From the NCBI GenBank assembly GCA_001314625.1, contig LJSH01000001.1, forward strand, positions 62,001 through 126,000: a stretch of DNA of 64,000 nucleotides. Reading direction: 5' to 3'. How positions within the stretch are numbered: position 1 is the first letter of the stretch; the number at the start of each line of letters is the position of its first letter. Below the pieces are notes generated by a model. It was not told the origin of the DNA and did no database searches. It saw only the letters and a program-made list of their open reading frames with translations. Position numbers and translations under genes: made by a program. Source of the DNA: Oceanicaulis sp. HLUCCA04. Lineage in GTDB: Bacteria > Pseudomonadota > Alphaproteobacteria > Caulobacterales > Maricaulaceae. This document shows, piece by piece, positions 36,210-45,845 of this stretch.

Positions 36210-38048
36210 ATGACAATGCCGACCATCCTTCTCGGGCTCGTGCTGCTTGCGATGATGGCGCTTTTCCTGTCGGGAAGGTTGCGTCACGACGCGGTTGCAC
36301 TGGCCGCGCTGGTGGCGTGCGTTGTGCTGGGCCTGATCCCGGCGGGTGAGGCGTTCGCCGGCTTTGGCCACCCGGCGGTCATCACGGTGGCAAGCGTGCT
36401 GATCCTGTCGGGCACCATGCAGTCCGCCGGTACGGTGGACGTGCTGGCCCGCACAGTGCTGCCGAAAAACGCGCACCCTGCGGTCATGCTGATCGTGCTG
36501 TCGGTGCTGGCGGCGTTCCTGTCGGCCTTCATGAACAATGTCGGCGCGCTGGCGCTGCTCATGCCGATTGCGTTGCAGATCGCGCGCAAGAAGGGGCTGC
36601 CGCCGGGCCGCCTGCTGATGCCGCTCTCCTTTGCCTCCATTCTGGGCGGCATGATCACGCTGATCGGCACGCCGCCCAATCTGATTGTCTCCGGCTTTCG
36701 CGACGAGGCGGGGCTCGGCGCGTTCGAGATGTTTGATTTCACCCCTGTGGGCCTTGCGATTGCCGGTGTCGGGGTGATCTTCGTGCTGACGCTGTCGCGC
36801 TTTCTGGTGCCGCACCGCAAGCCGCCCGGCGCGGAAGCGTTCGAGACAGGCAATTACCTGACCGAAGCGCGCGTGCTCGAAGACAGTAGCGCCAATGGCA
36901 AGACCTTGCGCGAGCTGGAAGAGAAGCTGTCGGAGGCCGGCGCGCATATTCTGGCCCAGATCCGCGATGGCGAACGCTTTCCCAACCCCCATGCCAACCG
37001 CAAGCTCAAGGCCGGTGATCTTCTGGTCATCGAAGCTGATCCGGACGGGCTGACGGCCGCCCTGTCCGCGCTGGGACTGCAGCTGGAAGAAGAGGCCTCG
37101 ACCGTCCCCGAAGCCGAAGGGGACGATGCTGCGCGCGAGGTGGAGGACAAGGACAGCGCCGATAGCGGCCGCCGCCGCGTCATCCATGCCGACGAGGTGC
37201 ACCTGGCCGAATACGCCGTGTCGCCCGGCTCGGCGCTGGCCGGGCGCTCGGCCAGCGATGTCCGGCTGCGCACCCGCTTTCAGGTCAATCTGCTGGCGGT
37301 CTCGCGCAATGCCACGCACTCGCGTGCGCGCCTGCGCACCATGAAGCTCAAAGACGGTGATGTCCTGCTGCTTCAAGGCAGCGAGGAGGCACTGGCCGAG
37401 TTTGCCTCCCACATGGGATGTGTGCCACTGGCTGAACGCACATTGCGCATCCCTGACGCACGCAAGGCGATCAGCGCCGCTGCGATTATGGGCGTATCGG
37501 TGGCGCTGGCGGCCACCGGCACGCTACCTGCCGCGATGGCCTTTGCTGCCGGTGTGCTGGCCGTGATGGTGCTGCGCGTCACACCCATGCGGCGTATCTA
37601 CGAGAAGGTGGACTGGCCGGTCATTGTGCTGCTGGGCGCGCTGATGCCGGTGGCCGGAGCGCTGGAGACTACCGGGGCGGCAGACTTCATCGCCTTGCAA
37701 CTGCTTGTACATATCGGCGATGCCGGGCCTGTGCTGGTCCTTCTGATCATCCTGGTGGCCACGATGACGCTGTCTGACTTCATGAACAATGCCGCGACAG
37801 CTGCCGTGATGTGCCCCGTGGCGATCAGCCTGGCCAATGCGATGAATGTCAGCGCCGATCCGCTTCTGATGGCTGTCGCGGTGGGGGCGAGCTGCGCCTT
37901 CCTGACGCCGATCGGCCACCAGAACAATACACTGATCCTGGGGCCTGGCGGGTTCCGGTTCGGTGATTACTGGCGCCTTGGCCTGCCACTGGAAGTGGTG
38001 GTCGTGGCGGTTGGCGTGCCGATGATCCTTCTGGTCTGGCCGCTATAG
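36210..38048 (+). CDS. SLC13 family permease with TrkA-C domains
   Basis: A 612-residue membrane transporter. Two transmembrane halves (LLGLVLLAMMALFLSGRLRHDAVALAALVACVVLGLIP and, after residue 410, AISAAAIMGVSVALAATG) flank a cytosolic region with two TrkA-C-like segments (LRELEEKLSEAGAHILAQIRDGERFPNPHANRKLKAGDLLVIEAD and VLLLQGSEEALAEFA). The repeated AFLSAFMNNVGALALLMPIA and TLSDFMNNAATAAVMCPVA are the family NxxT/SNT-like substrate motifs. It probably carries dicarboxylate, sulfate or a similar anion with sodium. A GTG 12 bases upstream is an alternative start. Confidence 0.88.
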   Translation: MTMPTILLGLVLLAMMALFLSGRLRHDAVALAALVACVVLGLIPAGEAFAGFGHPAVITVASVLILSGTMQSAGTVDVLARTVLPKNAHPAVMLIVLSVLAAFLSAFMNNVGALALLMPIALQIARKKGLPPGRLLMPLSFASILGGMITLIGTPPNLIVSGFRDEAGLGAFEMFDFTPVGLAIAGVGVIFVLTLSRFLVPHRKPPGAEAFETGNYLTEARVLEDSSANGKTLRELEEKLSEAGAHILAQIRDGERFPNPHANRKLKAGDLLVIEADPDGLTAALSALGLQLEEEASTVPEAEGDDAAREVEDKDSADSGRRRVIHADEVHLAEYAVSPGSALAGRSASDVRLRTRFQVNLLAVSRNATHSRARLRTMKLKDGDVLLLQGSEEALAEFASHMGCVPLAERTLRIPDARKAISAAAIMGVSVALAATGTLPAAMAFAAGVLAVMVLRVTPMRRIYEKVDWPVIVLLGALMPVAGALETTGAADFIALQLLVHIGDAGPVLVLLIILVATMTLSDFMNNAATAAVMCPVAISLANAMNVSADPLLMAVAVGASCAFLTPIGHQNNTLILGPGGFRFGDYWRLGLPLEVVVVAVGVPMILLVWPL

Positions 38049-38069
38049 GAAACAGGAAGCTCTGACACG

Positions 38070-39278
38070 ATGACTGACGGTGCATTATCCCATATCAAGG
38101 TGCTTGATCTTTCGCGTGTGCTGGCCGGGCCATGGTGCGCGCAGATTCTCGGTGATCTGGGCGCCGACGTCATCAAGGTGGAAAATCCCGATGGCGGCGA
38201 TGACACCCGCGGCTGGGGGCCGCCCTTCATGCCCGATGAAAATGGCGGGCAGGGCGATGCCGCCTATTATCTGTGCGCCAACCGCAACAAGCGCTCCATC
38301 GCGGTAAACTTGCGCGAGCCCGAGGGGCAGGAGATTGTCCGCCGGCTCGCCGCGCAGAGCGACGTCGTCATCGAGAATTACAAGACGGGCGCGCTGAAAC
38401 GCTTTGGTCTCGACTATGAAACACTTAAAGCGCGCAATCCCTCTATTGTATATTGCTCGGTAACCGGATTTGGCCAGACCGGGCCGAACGCGCACCTGCC
38501 AGGCTATGATTTCCTCATCCAGGCCATGGGAGGGCTGATGAGCGTGACCGGCCAGGACGAGCCGGTGAAGGTCGGCGTTCCAATCGTCGATCTGTTCACC
38601 GGAGTCTATGCTGCAGGCGCGGTTATGGCGGCCCTGATCGCGCGCGATCAGGGCAAGGGCGGTCAGTATATCGACATGGCGCTGTTTGATGTTCAGGCCG
38701 CGATGCTGGCCAATCAGGCCTGCAACTATCTGGTCGGCGGCAAGGTGCCCGGCCGCATGGGCAACCGCCATCCCAATATTGTTCCCTATCAGGACTTCCC
38801 GACATCGGACGGCCGCATAGCAGTCGCGGTGGGCGCTGACCGCCAGTTCCGCGCCTTTGCCGGTGTGATGGGGCGGGCCGAATGGGCCGATGACCCGCGC
38901 TATGCCCGCAATGCCGGACGCGTGGAGTATCGCGAGGAACTGTGTGGTGAAATTGCCGCTATCATGCGCACGCGTTCAACCGCTGACTGGCGCACCGCTC
39001 TCGAGCAGGCGGGCATACCGTGCGGCCCGATACAGGGCCTCGACAGCGTGTTTGCCGAACCACAGGCGCTGGCGCGCGAGCTTGCATTCACAATGGATGT
39101 GACCGGGTCGGGCGCGGCCACGCTGGTGGCCAGTCCGATGCGTCTGTCCGCTACACCGCCCCGATACACTAATGCGCCGCCACGATTCGCCGAACACACG
39201 GCAGAAGTGTTGCAAGAACGCCTCGGGCTGTCACAAAACGATGTCCGCAGCTTCCAAAAGCTGGGAATAGTGGCGTAG
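38070..39278 (+). CDS. Family III CoA-transferase (CaiB/BaiF)
   Basis: A 402-residue enzyme that moves CoA between carboxylic acids. VLDLSRVLAGPWCAQILGDLGADVIKVENPDGGDDTRGWGPPF is the family N-terminus, and GVPIVDLFTGVYAAGAVMAAL holds the catalytic aspartate. CANRNKRSIAVNLREPEGQEI and YDFLIQAMGGLMSVTG also match. It follows the permease by 21 bases and may be cotranscribed. It provides a third way, besides two ligases, to form CoA esters in this region. Confidence 0.9.
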   Translation: MTDGALSHIKVLDLSRVLAGPWCAQILGDLGADVIKVENPDGGDDTRGWGPPFMPDENGGQGDAAYYLCANRNKRSIAVNLREPEGQEIVRRLAAQSDVVIENYKTGALKRFGLDYETLKARNPSIVYCSVTGFGQTGPNAHLPGYDFLIQAMGGLMSVTGQDEPVKVGVPIVDLFTGVYAAGAVMAALIARDQGKGGQYIDMALFDVQAAMLANQACNYLVGGKVPGRMGNRHPNIVPYQDFPTSDGRIAVAVGADRQFRAFAGVMGRAEWADDPRYARNAGRVEYREELCGEIAAIMRTRSTADWRTALEQAGIPCGPIQGLDSVFAEPQALARELAFTMDVTGSGAATLVASPMRLSATPPRYTNAPPRFAEHTAEVLQERLGLSQNDVRSFQKLGIVA

Positions 39279-39433
39279 GCGGCATTTTTTTTGGAACCTT
39301 AGCTCTGGCAACTACGTTAGAAATCCGCTAATCCAATAGCAGAGGCGCCGGGCTCCGGCGGTTTCGTGCGTCCAAACGGCGCTTTGTACATCACGCTCAA
39401 CGAAGGACGTGTTCCGCGTCCGGAGGGGGAATT

Positions 39434-40510
39434 ATGAAAAAACGGCTTCTTACAGCTGCTGCTGTCGGTGCTTTTCTTGCTCTGCCGTCCGTAGCGGCCG
39501 CCCAAGAAGGCTGGTACGTCCGCGGCGCTCTCGGTTACGGTGCCCCTGGCGATGCCAATGTCACCAGCCCGGCGTTCACCGCCAACCCGTCCCGCGAAAT
39601 CAATGGCGAAGGCAATCTTCGCGAAGCGCTCGCGATCGGTTATCAGTTCAGCGACAACTGGCGGATTGAAGGTGAGCTCGCTCACCGTTTCAACCAGACC
39701 GGCGCGCTCGGCGCGTTTGAAGAGAGCGACAGCTCTGTTCACGCCTGGTCGGTAATGGCCTCGGCCATTTACGAGTTCGGCGGTTCCACCTGGTACCGTC
39801 CGTATGTCGGTGCCGGTCTCGGCATCGTTCGCTCCAACTTCTCCGCCGTCGCTTCCAGCACGGGCACCACTGTTGCCACCTCCGTGCCGGTTGTGATCCG
39901 TGACGAAGACAGCGCAATTGGCTACCACCTTCTGGCCGGTATCGGCTGGACGCTGACCCAAAACCTGACCCTGGACACCGAGTACCGCTATTTCGGTTAC
40001 GGCTCGACGTCCTACGGCAATGCCAGCGTAGAATCGCTGCGTGGCCACGAGGCTTGGATCGGTCTGCGCTATCTGTTTGCAGCGCCTGAAGCTGCAGCGC
40101 CGCCGCCCCCGCCGCCTCCGCCCCCGCCGCCCCCGCCGCCTCCTCCGCCTCCGCCGCCGCCTCCGGCATGCGAAGACGCGCAGTTCGTGGTTTACTTCGA
40201 GTGGGATCGTTCCAACCTGACCGATCAAGCCCGTCAGGTCATCAACAACGCCGTCAACAACGCCCGCAACTGCGGCGTCGGCAGCGTGCAGATTGCTGGC
40301 CACACCGATACGTCGGGTTCCAACGCCTACAACCAGGGCCTCTCCGAGCGCCGCTCCCGTGCGGTGCGTGACGAGATGGTTCGCCTGGGTGTTCCCACCG
40401 ACGCGATCTCTCTGAGCGCGTTTGGTGAGAGCCAGCTGGCTGTCGAAACGCGGGATGGCGTGCGTGAGCCGCTGAACCGTCGTGCCGAAGTGATGATGGA
40501 CCTGCGCTAG
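39434..40510 (+). CDS. OmpA family outer-membrane protein with 22-proline linker
   Basis: A 358-residue protein after a GGAGGGGGA ribosome site. A signal peptide ends AAAQ-EGW. An eight-strand barrel (about 24-215; GWYVRGALGYGAPGD, AIYEFGGSTWYRPYVGAGLG, LTLDTEYRYFGYG, WIGLRYLFAAPE) is joined to an OmpA-C peptidoglycan-binding domain (FVVYFEWDRSNLTDQARQVI, VQIAGHTDTSGSNAYNQGLSERRSRAVRDEM, EPLNRRAEVMMDLR) by 22 consecutive prolines. It links the outer membrane to the cell wall. A single-gene transcript is suggested by the 155-base gap before it and a terminator after it. Confidence 0.94.
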   Translation: MKKRLLTAAAVGAFLALPSVAAAQEGWYVRGALGYGAPGDANVTSPAFTANPSREINGEGNLREALAIGYQFSDNWRIEGELAHRFNQTGALGAFEESDSSVHAWSVMASAIYEFGGSTWYRPYVGAGLGIVRSNFSAVASSTGTTVATSVPVVIRDEDSAIGYHLLAGIGWTLTQNLTLDTEYRYFGYGSTSYGNASVESLRGHEAWIGLRYLFAAPEAAAPPPPPPPPPPPPPPPPPPPPPPACEDAQFVVYFEWDRSNLTDQARQVINNAVNNARNCGVGSVQIAGHTDTSGSNAYNQGLSERRSRAVRDEMVRLGVPTDAISLSAFGESQLAVETRDGVREPLNRRAEVMMDLR

Positions 40511-40542
40511 TCGCACGATCCACTATCCAGACGCCTGAAAGG

Positions 40543-40578
40543 CGGCCCGGTGCACACGCACCGGGCCGTTTTTCTTTT
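40543..40578 (+). terminator. Rho-independent terminator after OmpA gene
   Basis: CGGCCCGGTGC pairs perfectly with GCACCGGGCCG across loop ACAC, followed by TTTTTCTTTT, 33 bases past the stop. The rest of the 270-base gap to the next gene holds nothing I can identify. Confidence 0.93.
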
Positions 40579-40780
40579 CCGGTATGGCTGCCGGCTGGAA
40601 TATTCGTCCCGCCTGCAATGCTGCGCTGGCTCAAGGGTATGGCGCCGGGTTGACCCGCCTGCCGCCGGAGAGCAAGACAGGGCTGTGAGACATTACCCGG
40701 CAGCGACAGGGCTGCCGGCCTGCTTGCAGGCGCGCCGGCGTGCCGCGGCAGTTATTCCAGATTGAGAAAAAGGTCATCAG

Positions 40781-42073
40781 ATGAGCAAACCGGACACTCC
40801 CTACCGCAAGCGCGCGCTCGGCAATCGTGCGCTCCGGCCCGAAACACTGATGATGAGCTATGGCTTTGATGCCAAGCTGTCCGAAGGCGCGATCAAGCCG
40901 CCCATATTCCAGACATCAACTTTCGTGTTTTCCAGTGCGGAAGAGGGCGCAGCCTTTTTCCGTGTCATGGGCGGCCGTGCGGTTGACGGAGATCCGGCCG
41001 CGCCCGGCCTGATGTACTCGCGCTTCAACAATCCCAATGTCGAAGTCCTCGAAGACCGGCTGACCCTGTTTGATGGCGCCGAGGAGGCGTGTGTCTTTTC
41101 CTCAGGGATGGGGGCGATTTCCACCGTCCTGCTGGCGTTCGCGAAGGCAGGCGATGTGGTGTTGCAATCAACCCCGCTTTATGGCGGCACCGAGACGCTG
41201 ATCCGCAACATCATGCCCAATTACGGGATTGCGATGCAGGACTTCGTGGCCGGGGCCCCGGAAGCGGAAATCCGCGCCAATGTTGACCAGGCGATGGAGC
41301 GCGGGCGGATCGCGATGATCTATACCGAGACGCCGACCAACCCGACCAACGAGATCGTTGATCTGGCGCTGATGAAAACCCTCGCCGACGAAATCGGGAC
41401 GCGTCAGGGCCACCGGCCCGTCGTGGTCGTGGATAACACCGTGCTTGGCCCTATCGGCCAGTCGCCGCTGGCGCACGGCGCGGATCTGGTTGTCTATTCG
41501 CTGACCAAATATATCGGTGGCCATTCCGATCTGATCGGCGGCGCGGCGATGGGCTCCAGCGCGGTGATGGCGCCGGTGCGCAAGCTGCGCTCGGCCATCG
41601 GTACCAATCTGGACCCGAACACCTGCTGGATGCTCGCGCGCTCGCTGGAAACGGTCAGCTTGCGCATGCAGGCGGCTTTTGATGGTGCGGCACAGGTGGC
41701 CGCTTTCCTGAAAGACCATCCCAAGGTGGAGAAGGTGCGCTATCTGGGCTTTCTGGAGCCGGGTTCACGCGATCACACCATCCATCACCGCCAGTCGGGT
41801 GAGTTTTACGGCTCGACCTTCGCGTTTGACGTTCAGGATGGCCAGGATGGCGCATTCCGGATGCTCAACGCGCTCAAAGTGGTCAAGCTCGCGGTCAGCC
41901 TGGGCGGAACCGAAACCCTGATCTGCCATCCAGGCTCCACGACGCATTCGGGCGTCGATCCGGCCTTGCGCGAGCGGCTGAAATTCGGCCCCGGCATGGT
42001 GCGGGTGTCGATCGGTATCGAACACCCCGAGGACCTGATCGCTGATTTCGAGCAGGCGTTGTCGCACGTCTGA
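40781..42073 (+). CDS. Cystathionine gamma-synthase family PLP enzyme
   Basis: A 430-residue pyridoxal-phosphate enzyme of the Cys/Met metabolism family. YSRFNNPNVEVLEDRLTLFDGAEEACVFSSGMGAI is the cofactor phosphate region, VVVVDNTVLGPIGQSPLAHGADLVVYSLTKYIGGHSD contains the Schiff-base lysine, and LGGTETLICHPGSTTHSGV is the C-terminal arginine-handling segment. The family includes cystathionine gamma-synthase, methionine gamma-lyase and O-acetylhomoserine sulfhydrylase; which reaction applies cannot be decided from the sequence. It is 34 bases upstream of the M20 hydrolase gene, so the ast operon may begin here. Confidence 0.88.
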   Translation: MSKPDTPYRKRALGNRALRPETLMMSYGFDAKLSEGAIKPPIFQTSTFVFSSAEEGAAFFRVMGGRAVDGDPAAPGLMYSRFNNPNVEVLEDRLTLFDGAEEACVFSSGMGAISTVLLAFAKAGDVVLQSTPLYGGTETLIRNIMPNYGIAMQDFVAGAPEAEIRANVDQAMERGRIAMIYTETPTNPTNEIVDLALMKTLADEIGTRQGHRPVVVVDNTVLGPIGQSPLAHGADLVVYSLTKYIGGHSDLIGGAAMGSSAVMAPVRKLRSAIGTNLDPNTCWMLARSLETVSLRMQAAFDGAAQVAAFLKDHPKVEKVRYLGFLEPGSRDHTIHHRQSGEFYGSTFAFDVQDGQDGAFRMLNALKVVKLAVSLGGTETLICHPGSTTHSGVDPALRERLKFGPGMVRVSIGIEHPEDLIADFEQALSHV

Positions 42074-42107
42074 TCCGGCAAAGAATCAGTAAAGCGGACG
42101 GTCTGGC

Positions 42108-43379
42108 ATGAGTGCGATGACGCTATCGGCTGACGAAAAATCGGTGCTGAACCATCTGGAATCCCAAGGCGATTCCATGATCGCGGACGTGCGCCGCTGG
42201 TCGGCCATCAATTCGGGCAGCCGCAACGCGGATGGCCTCGAAAGAATGCGTGGCGAGCTGGAGACGGCCTTCTCCCGCCTTGATGCCCGCATGGAGGCGG
42301 TGGAATTGCAGCCGTCCGAGACCGTCACCCCGGATGGCGAGATACGGCCCGTCGAGTACACGCCGGCGCTGAAAGTCTCCGCGCGCCCCGATGCGCCGGT
42401 GCGCGTGGTGCTGACCGGCCATTCCGATACGGTGTTTGCAAAGGATCATTCCTTTCAGGCCTGCCGCGATCTCGATGATGATACGCTCAACGGTCCCGGA
42501 GTGGCCGATATGAAGGGCGGGCTGCTGGTCATGCTGCATGGTTTGCTGGCGCTCGAACGCAGCCCATGGGCCGGGCAGCTTGGCTATGACGTGCTGATCA
42601 GCCCGGATGAGGAAATCGGCTCTCTGGGTTCCGGTCCGGTGCTGGCACAGCTCGGTGCAAAAGCGCATATCGGCATGACCTATGAGCCGGCGCTGGCCGA
42701 TGGTTCGCTGGCCGGCGCGCGCAAAGGGTCGGGCAATTTCTCACTGCGCGTTAAGGGCCGGGCGGCCCATGCGGGCCGCGAGCACCATCTGGGCCGCAAC
42801 GCCATTGTCGCGGGCGCCGACTTTGCGCGGGCCATAGACACGCTGAACGGCCAGCGCGAGGCAGTCACTATCAATGTCTCGCGCATTGATGGCGGCGGCG
42901 CGCCCAATGTCGTCCCCGATATTGCCGTGGTGCGCTTCAATGTGCGCGTCGGTGATGAGGAGGATGCGCGCTGGGTGCGCGACGGGATCGAGCGCGCGGT
43001 GGCGCAGGTGAATACGCGCGACGGCATAAGCGCCGATCTGCATGGCGGATTTACCCGCCCGCCCAAGCCGATGACACCGGCAAACTTGCGCATGTTTGAA
43101 TGGACGCGCGAGGCGGGTCTGGCCATTGGCCTTGATCTGAAATGGAACCCGACGGGCGGGGTGTGCGAGGGTAATAATCTGTGGGCGTCGGGCTGTCCGA
43201 ATGTGGATACGCTGGGCGTGCGCGGCGCGGACATCCATTCAGACCGCGAGATTGCGAAAATCTCCAGCTTTACCGAGAAGGCAAAGCTATCTGCCGTCAT
43301 GCTGATGAAGTTTGCCAAGGGCGAGTTTGATGCGCGCCAGGCGCGTGCGCTCGCCCGCGCAGGACAGGAAGGACATTAG
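42108..43379 (+). CDS. M20 family metallohydrolase (CPG2-like), ast-linked
   Basis: A 423-residue di-zinc hydrolase. LTGHSDTVFAKDH (H-x-D), GPGVADMKGGLLVMLHG, SPDEEIGSLGSG (catalytic and bridging Glu) and DIHSDREIAKISSF carry the M20 metal site, and AAHAGREHHLGRNAI is the dimerisation-domain histidine. The overall order resembles carboxypeptidase G2, which removes glutamate from N-acyl-glutamates. Directly upstream of astA, it is a good candidate for hydrolysing N-succinylglutamate, the last step of the AST pathway, in place of the unrelated M14-like AstE. That role is inference. Confidence 0.85.
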   Translation: MSAMTLSADEKSVLNHLESQGDSMIADVRRWSAINSGSRNADGLERMRGELETAFSRLDARMEAVELQPSETVTPDGEIRPVEYTPALKVSARPDAPVRVVLTGHSDTVFAKDHSFQACRDLDDDTLNGPGVADMKGGLLVMLHGLLALERSPWAGQLGYDVLISPDEEIGSLGSGPVLAQLGAKAHIGMTYEPALADGSLAGARKGSGNFSLRVKGRAAHAGREHHLGRNAIVAGADFARAIDTLNGQREAVTINVSRIDGGGAPNVVPDIAVVRFNVRVGDEEDARWVRDGIERAVAQVNTRDGISADLHGGFTRPPKPMTPANLRMFEWTREAGLAIGLDLKWNPTGGVCEGNNLWASGCPNVDTLGVRGADIHSDREIAKISSFTEKAKLSAVMLMKFAKGEFDARQARALARAGQEGH

Positions 43380-43383
43380 GCCC

Positions 43384-44394
43384 ATGTTGTTGGTGCGTTC
43401 GGCGCGCAGCGCGGACCACGCTGCTTTCACCGCGCTTGCCGCGTCGACCGGAGCTGGCTTCACCAGCCTGGCGGTTACGCCCGATGCGCTGGCCGAAAAG
43501 CTGGTGAAGTCGGAAAAATCCTTCGCCGGAGATTTCCCGGACCGCTCCGATGCCGCCTACCAGCTCATGCTGGAGGATACCGACACCGGCACCGTGCTCG
43601 GCACCGCTGCGGTCAAGGCGGCGGTGGGTATCAAGAAGCCTTATTTTGACTTCAAGATCATGACCTTCGCGCAATCCTCGACCGAGGCGAAGCGGCGCTT
43701 CGACATGGAAGCGATGATGCTGGTCAATGATTTTGCCGGCTGCACCGAGGTGGGCTCGCTGTTCGTGTCGGACGCCGCCCGCGGGCGCGGAGCAGGGCGG
43801 CTGATGGCCCAGTCGCGCTATCTGCTGATGGGAGCGGATCGTTCGCGCTTTGGCGAGCGGGTGGTGGCTGAACTTCGCGGCGTGGTCGACGAAAAAGGCG
43901 ATTCTGTCTTTTTCAATCACGTCACCCGGCCCTTTTTCCGCATGACATTTGACGAGGCGGACCGCATGAGCGCGGCCACCGACAACCAGTTCATTCTCGA
44001 CCTGATGCCCACCCATCCGATCTATCTCGATCATCTGCCGCCCGGCGTGCGCGAGGTGATGGGCAAGACCCATCCCCACGGCGTCAACGCGAAGAAATTG
44101 CTCGAATGGGAAGGGTATGAGTACCATCGCTATGTCGATATTTTCGACGGCGGGCCGCTGATGGATTGCGCCATCAACCGCATCCGCACCCTGTCGCAAA
44201 GCCGGGTGCTCAAGATCGGCGCGGCGGACGGCGACCCTGTCGAGGCGATGGTCTCCACCGACCGGATGGACGATTTCCGCCTGACCCGGTGCCGGGTGCA
44301 GCTGGGCGCGCAAACGGTGCAGCTTGATGATGATGCGCGCCGCGTGCTCGATCTGAACGACGGCGACACGGCAAGAATATGGGTGAATTCATGA
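43384..44394 (+). CDS. astA: Arginine N-succinyltransferase
   Basis: A 336-residue AstA, transferring succinyl from succinyl-CoA to arginine. MLLVRSARSADHAAFTALAASTGAGFTSL, GDFPDRSDAAYQLMLEDTDTGTVLGTAAV, EVGSLFVSDAARGRGAGRLMAQSRYLLM and FFRMTFDEADRMSAATDNQFILDLMPTHPIYLDHLP are diagnostic. The start at 43384 lies 4 bases past the M20 stop; the longer ORF overlaps that gene. Its stop overlaps astD (ATGA). First step of ammonia-producing arginine catabolism in the cytoplasm. Confidence 0.95.
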   Translation: MLLVRSARSADHAAFTALAASTGAGFTSLAVTPDALAEKLVKSEKSFAGDFPDRSDAAYQLMLEDTDTGTVLGTAAVKAAVGIKKPYFDFKIMTFAQSSTEAKRRFDMEAMMLVNDFAGCTEVGSLFVSDAARGRGAGRLMAQSRYLLMGADRSRFGERVVAELRGVVDEKGDSVFFNHVTRPFFRMTFDEADRMSAATDNQFILDLMPTHPIYLDHLPPGVREVMGKTHPHGVNAKKLLEWEGYEYHRYVDIFDGGPLMDCAINRIRTLSQSRVLKIGAADGDPVEAMVSTDRMDDFRLTRCRVQLGAQTVQLDDDARRVLDLNDGDTARIWVNS

Positions 44395-45845
44395 GTGGCA
44401 AAAGCCTTTACATCGATGGGCGCTGGCAGGCGGGCGCCGGCGAGGCCTTCGCCTCGCTCGACCCGGCGACCGCAGACACGGTCTGGAGCGGTAGCGCGGC
44501 CGCGCCCGGCGATGTCCGCTCTGCCTTTGCGGCGGCGCGTACGGCCTTTGCCGATTGGGCACTGACAGGGTTTGAGGCGCGCCGCGCCATTGTCGAGCGC
44601 TTCGGCGCGATCCTGGCCGGGCGCAAGGACCAGTTTGCTGAACTGATTGCACGCGAAACCGGCAAGCCCTTGTGGGAAGCGCTGGGCGAAGCGGGCGCGA
44701 TGACCGGCAAGATTGCCATATCGGTCAAGGCCCATGATGAGCGGGCAGGGCGGCGCGTGGAGCCGTCGGACTTTGGCGAGGCGGTGCTCGATCACAAGCC
44801 GCTGGGCGTGCTCTTTGTACTCGGCCCCTATAATTTCCCCGGCCATCTGCCCAATGGCCATATCGTGCCCGCCCTGCTGGCGGGCAATACGCTGGTCTTC
44901 AAACCGTCTGAACTGACACCGGCTACCGGCGCGCTGATGGTGGAATGCTGGCAGGAAGCGGGCCTGCCTGCGGGCGTGCTTAATCTGGTGCAGGGCGCGC
45001 GTGAAACCGGCGCAGCGACGCTCGACGATCCTGATCTGGACGGTGTTCTGTTTACCGGCTCATGGGCCACGGGCGCCTTCATCCACAAGAAATTCGCAGG
45101 GCGCACCGGCATTCAGCTCGCGCTGGAAATGGGCGGCAATAATCCGCTTGTCGTCTGGGACGCAAAGGATGCCGATGCCGCCGCGCGCATCGCCATCCTG
45201 TCGGCCTATATCAGCGCCGGTCAGCGCTGTTCGTGCGCGCGCCGTATGATCGTGCCGCAAGGCGCAGCCGGTGATGCCATCGTCGCGGCGGTCGCCGATA
45301 TGGCCGCACGCTTGCCCATCGGGGCGTGGAATGCCAGCCCGGAACCCTTCATGGGGCCATTGGTGACCGCGCGCGCCGCCGACGCGGTGATAAAGGCGCA
45401 GGAAGAGCTGGCATCGCAGGGCGGCAAACTCCTGCTGGCGGCAAAACGCCTCGATGCGGGCCCCGCCTTTGTCAGCCCCGCGCTGATCGATGTGACCGGC
45501 CTTCAAACCCCCGATGAGGAAGTGTTCGGACCCTTGTTGCAGGTGCGCCGGGCGGCGAGCTTTGAAGACGCGCTTAAAGAAGCCAACAACACGGCCTATG
45601 GCCTGGCGGCTGGTCTCGTCAGTGATGATGAAAGCCTGTGGAAGCGCTTCTGGGCGGGATCGCGCGCAGGCATCGTCAACTGGAACCGGCCGACGACGGG
45701 GGCTGCCTCGTCCATGCCGTTCGGCGGGCCGGGACAGTCGGGCAATCTGCGCCCCAGCGCCTATTATGCGGCTGACTATTGCGCCTACCCGGTTGCCACT
45801 CAGGCCGCGCCGGAACTGGTATCCATGCCCGTGAAAGGCATCTGA
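44391..45845 (+). CDS. astD: Succinylglutamate-semialdehyde dehydrogenase
   Basis: A 484-residue NAD-dependent aldehyde dehydrogenase. FVLGPYNFPGHLPNGHIVPALLAGNTLVFKPSELTP, LFTGSWATGAFIHKKF, LALEMGGNNPLVV and SAGQRCSCARRMIVP (catalytic cysteine) match AstD, which oxidises N-succinylglutamate semialdehyde. It is coupled to astA by ATGA at 44391-44394 and to astB by TGATG. The aminotransferase AstC, needed between AstB and AstD, is absent from this window. Confidence 0.95.
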   Translation: MSGKSLYIDGRWQAGAGEAFASLDPATADTVWSGSAAAPGDVRSAFAAARTAFADWALTGFEARRAIVERFGAILAGRKDQFAELIARETGKPLWEALGEAGAMTGKIAISVKAHDERAGRRVEPSDFGEAVLDHKPLGVLFVLGPYNFPGHLPNGHIVPALLAGNTLVFKPSELTPATGALMVECWQEAGLPAGVLNLVQGARETGAATLDDPDLDGVLFTGSWATGAFIHKKFAGRTGIQLALEMGGNNPLVVWDAKDADAAARIAILSAYISAGQRCSCARRMIVPQGAAGDAIVAAVADMAARLPIGAWNASPEPFMGPLVTARAADAVIKAQEELASQGGKLLLAAKRLDAGPAFVSPALIDVTGLQTPDEEVFGPLLQVRRAASFEDALKEANNTAYGLAAGLVSDDESLWKRFWAGSRAGIVNWNRPTTGAASSMPFGGPGQSGNLRPSAYYAADYCAYPVATQAAPELVSMPVKGI

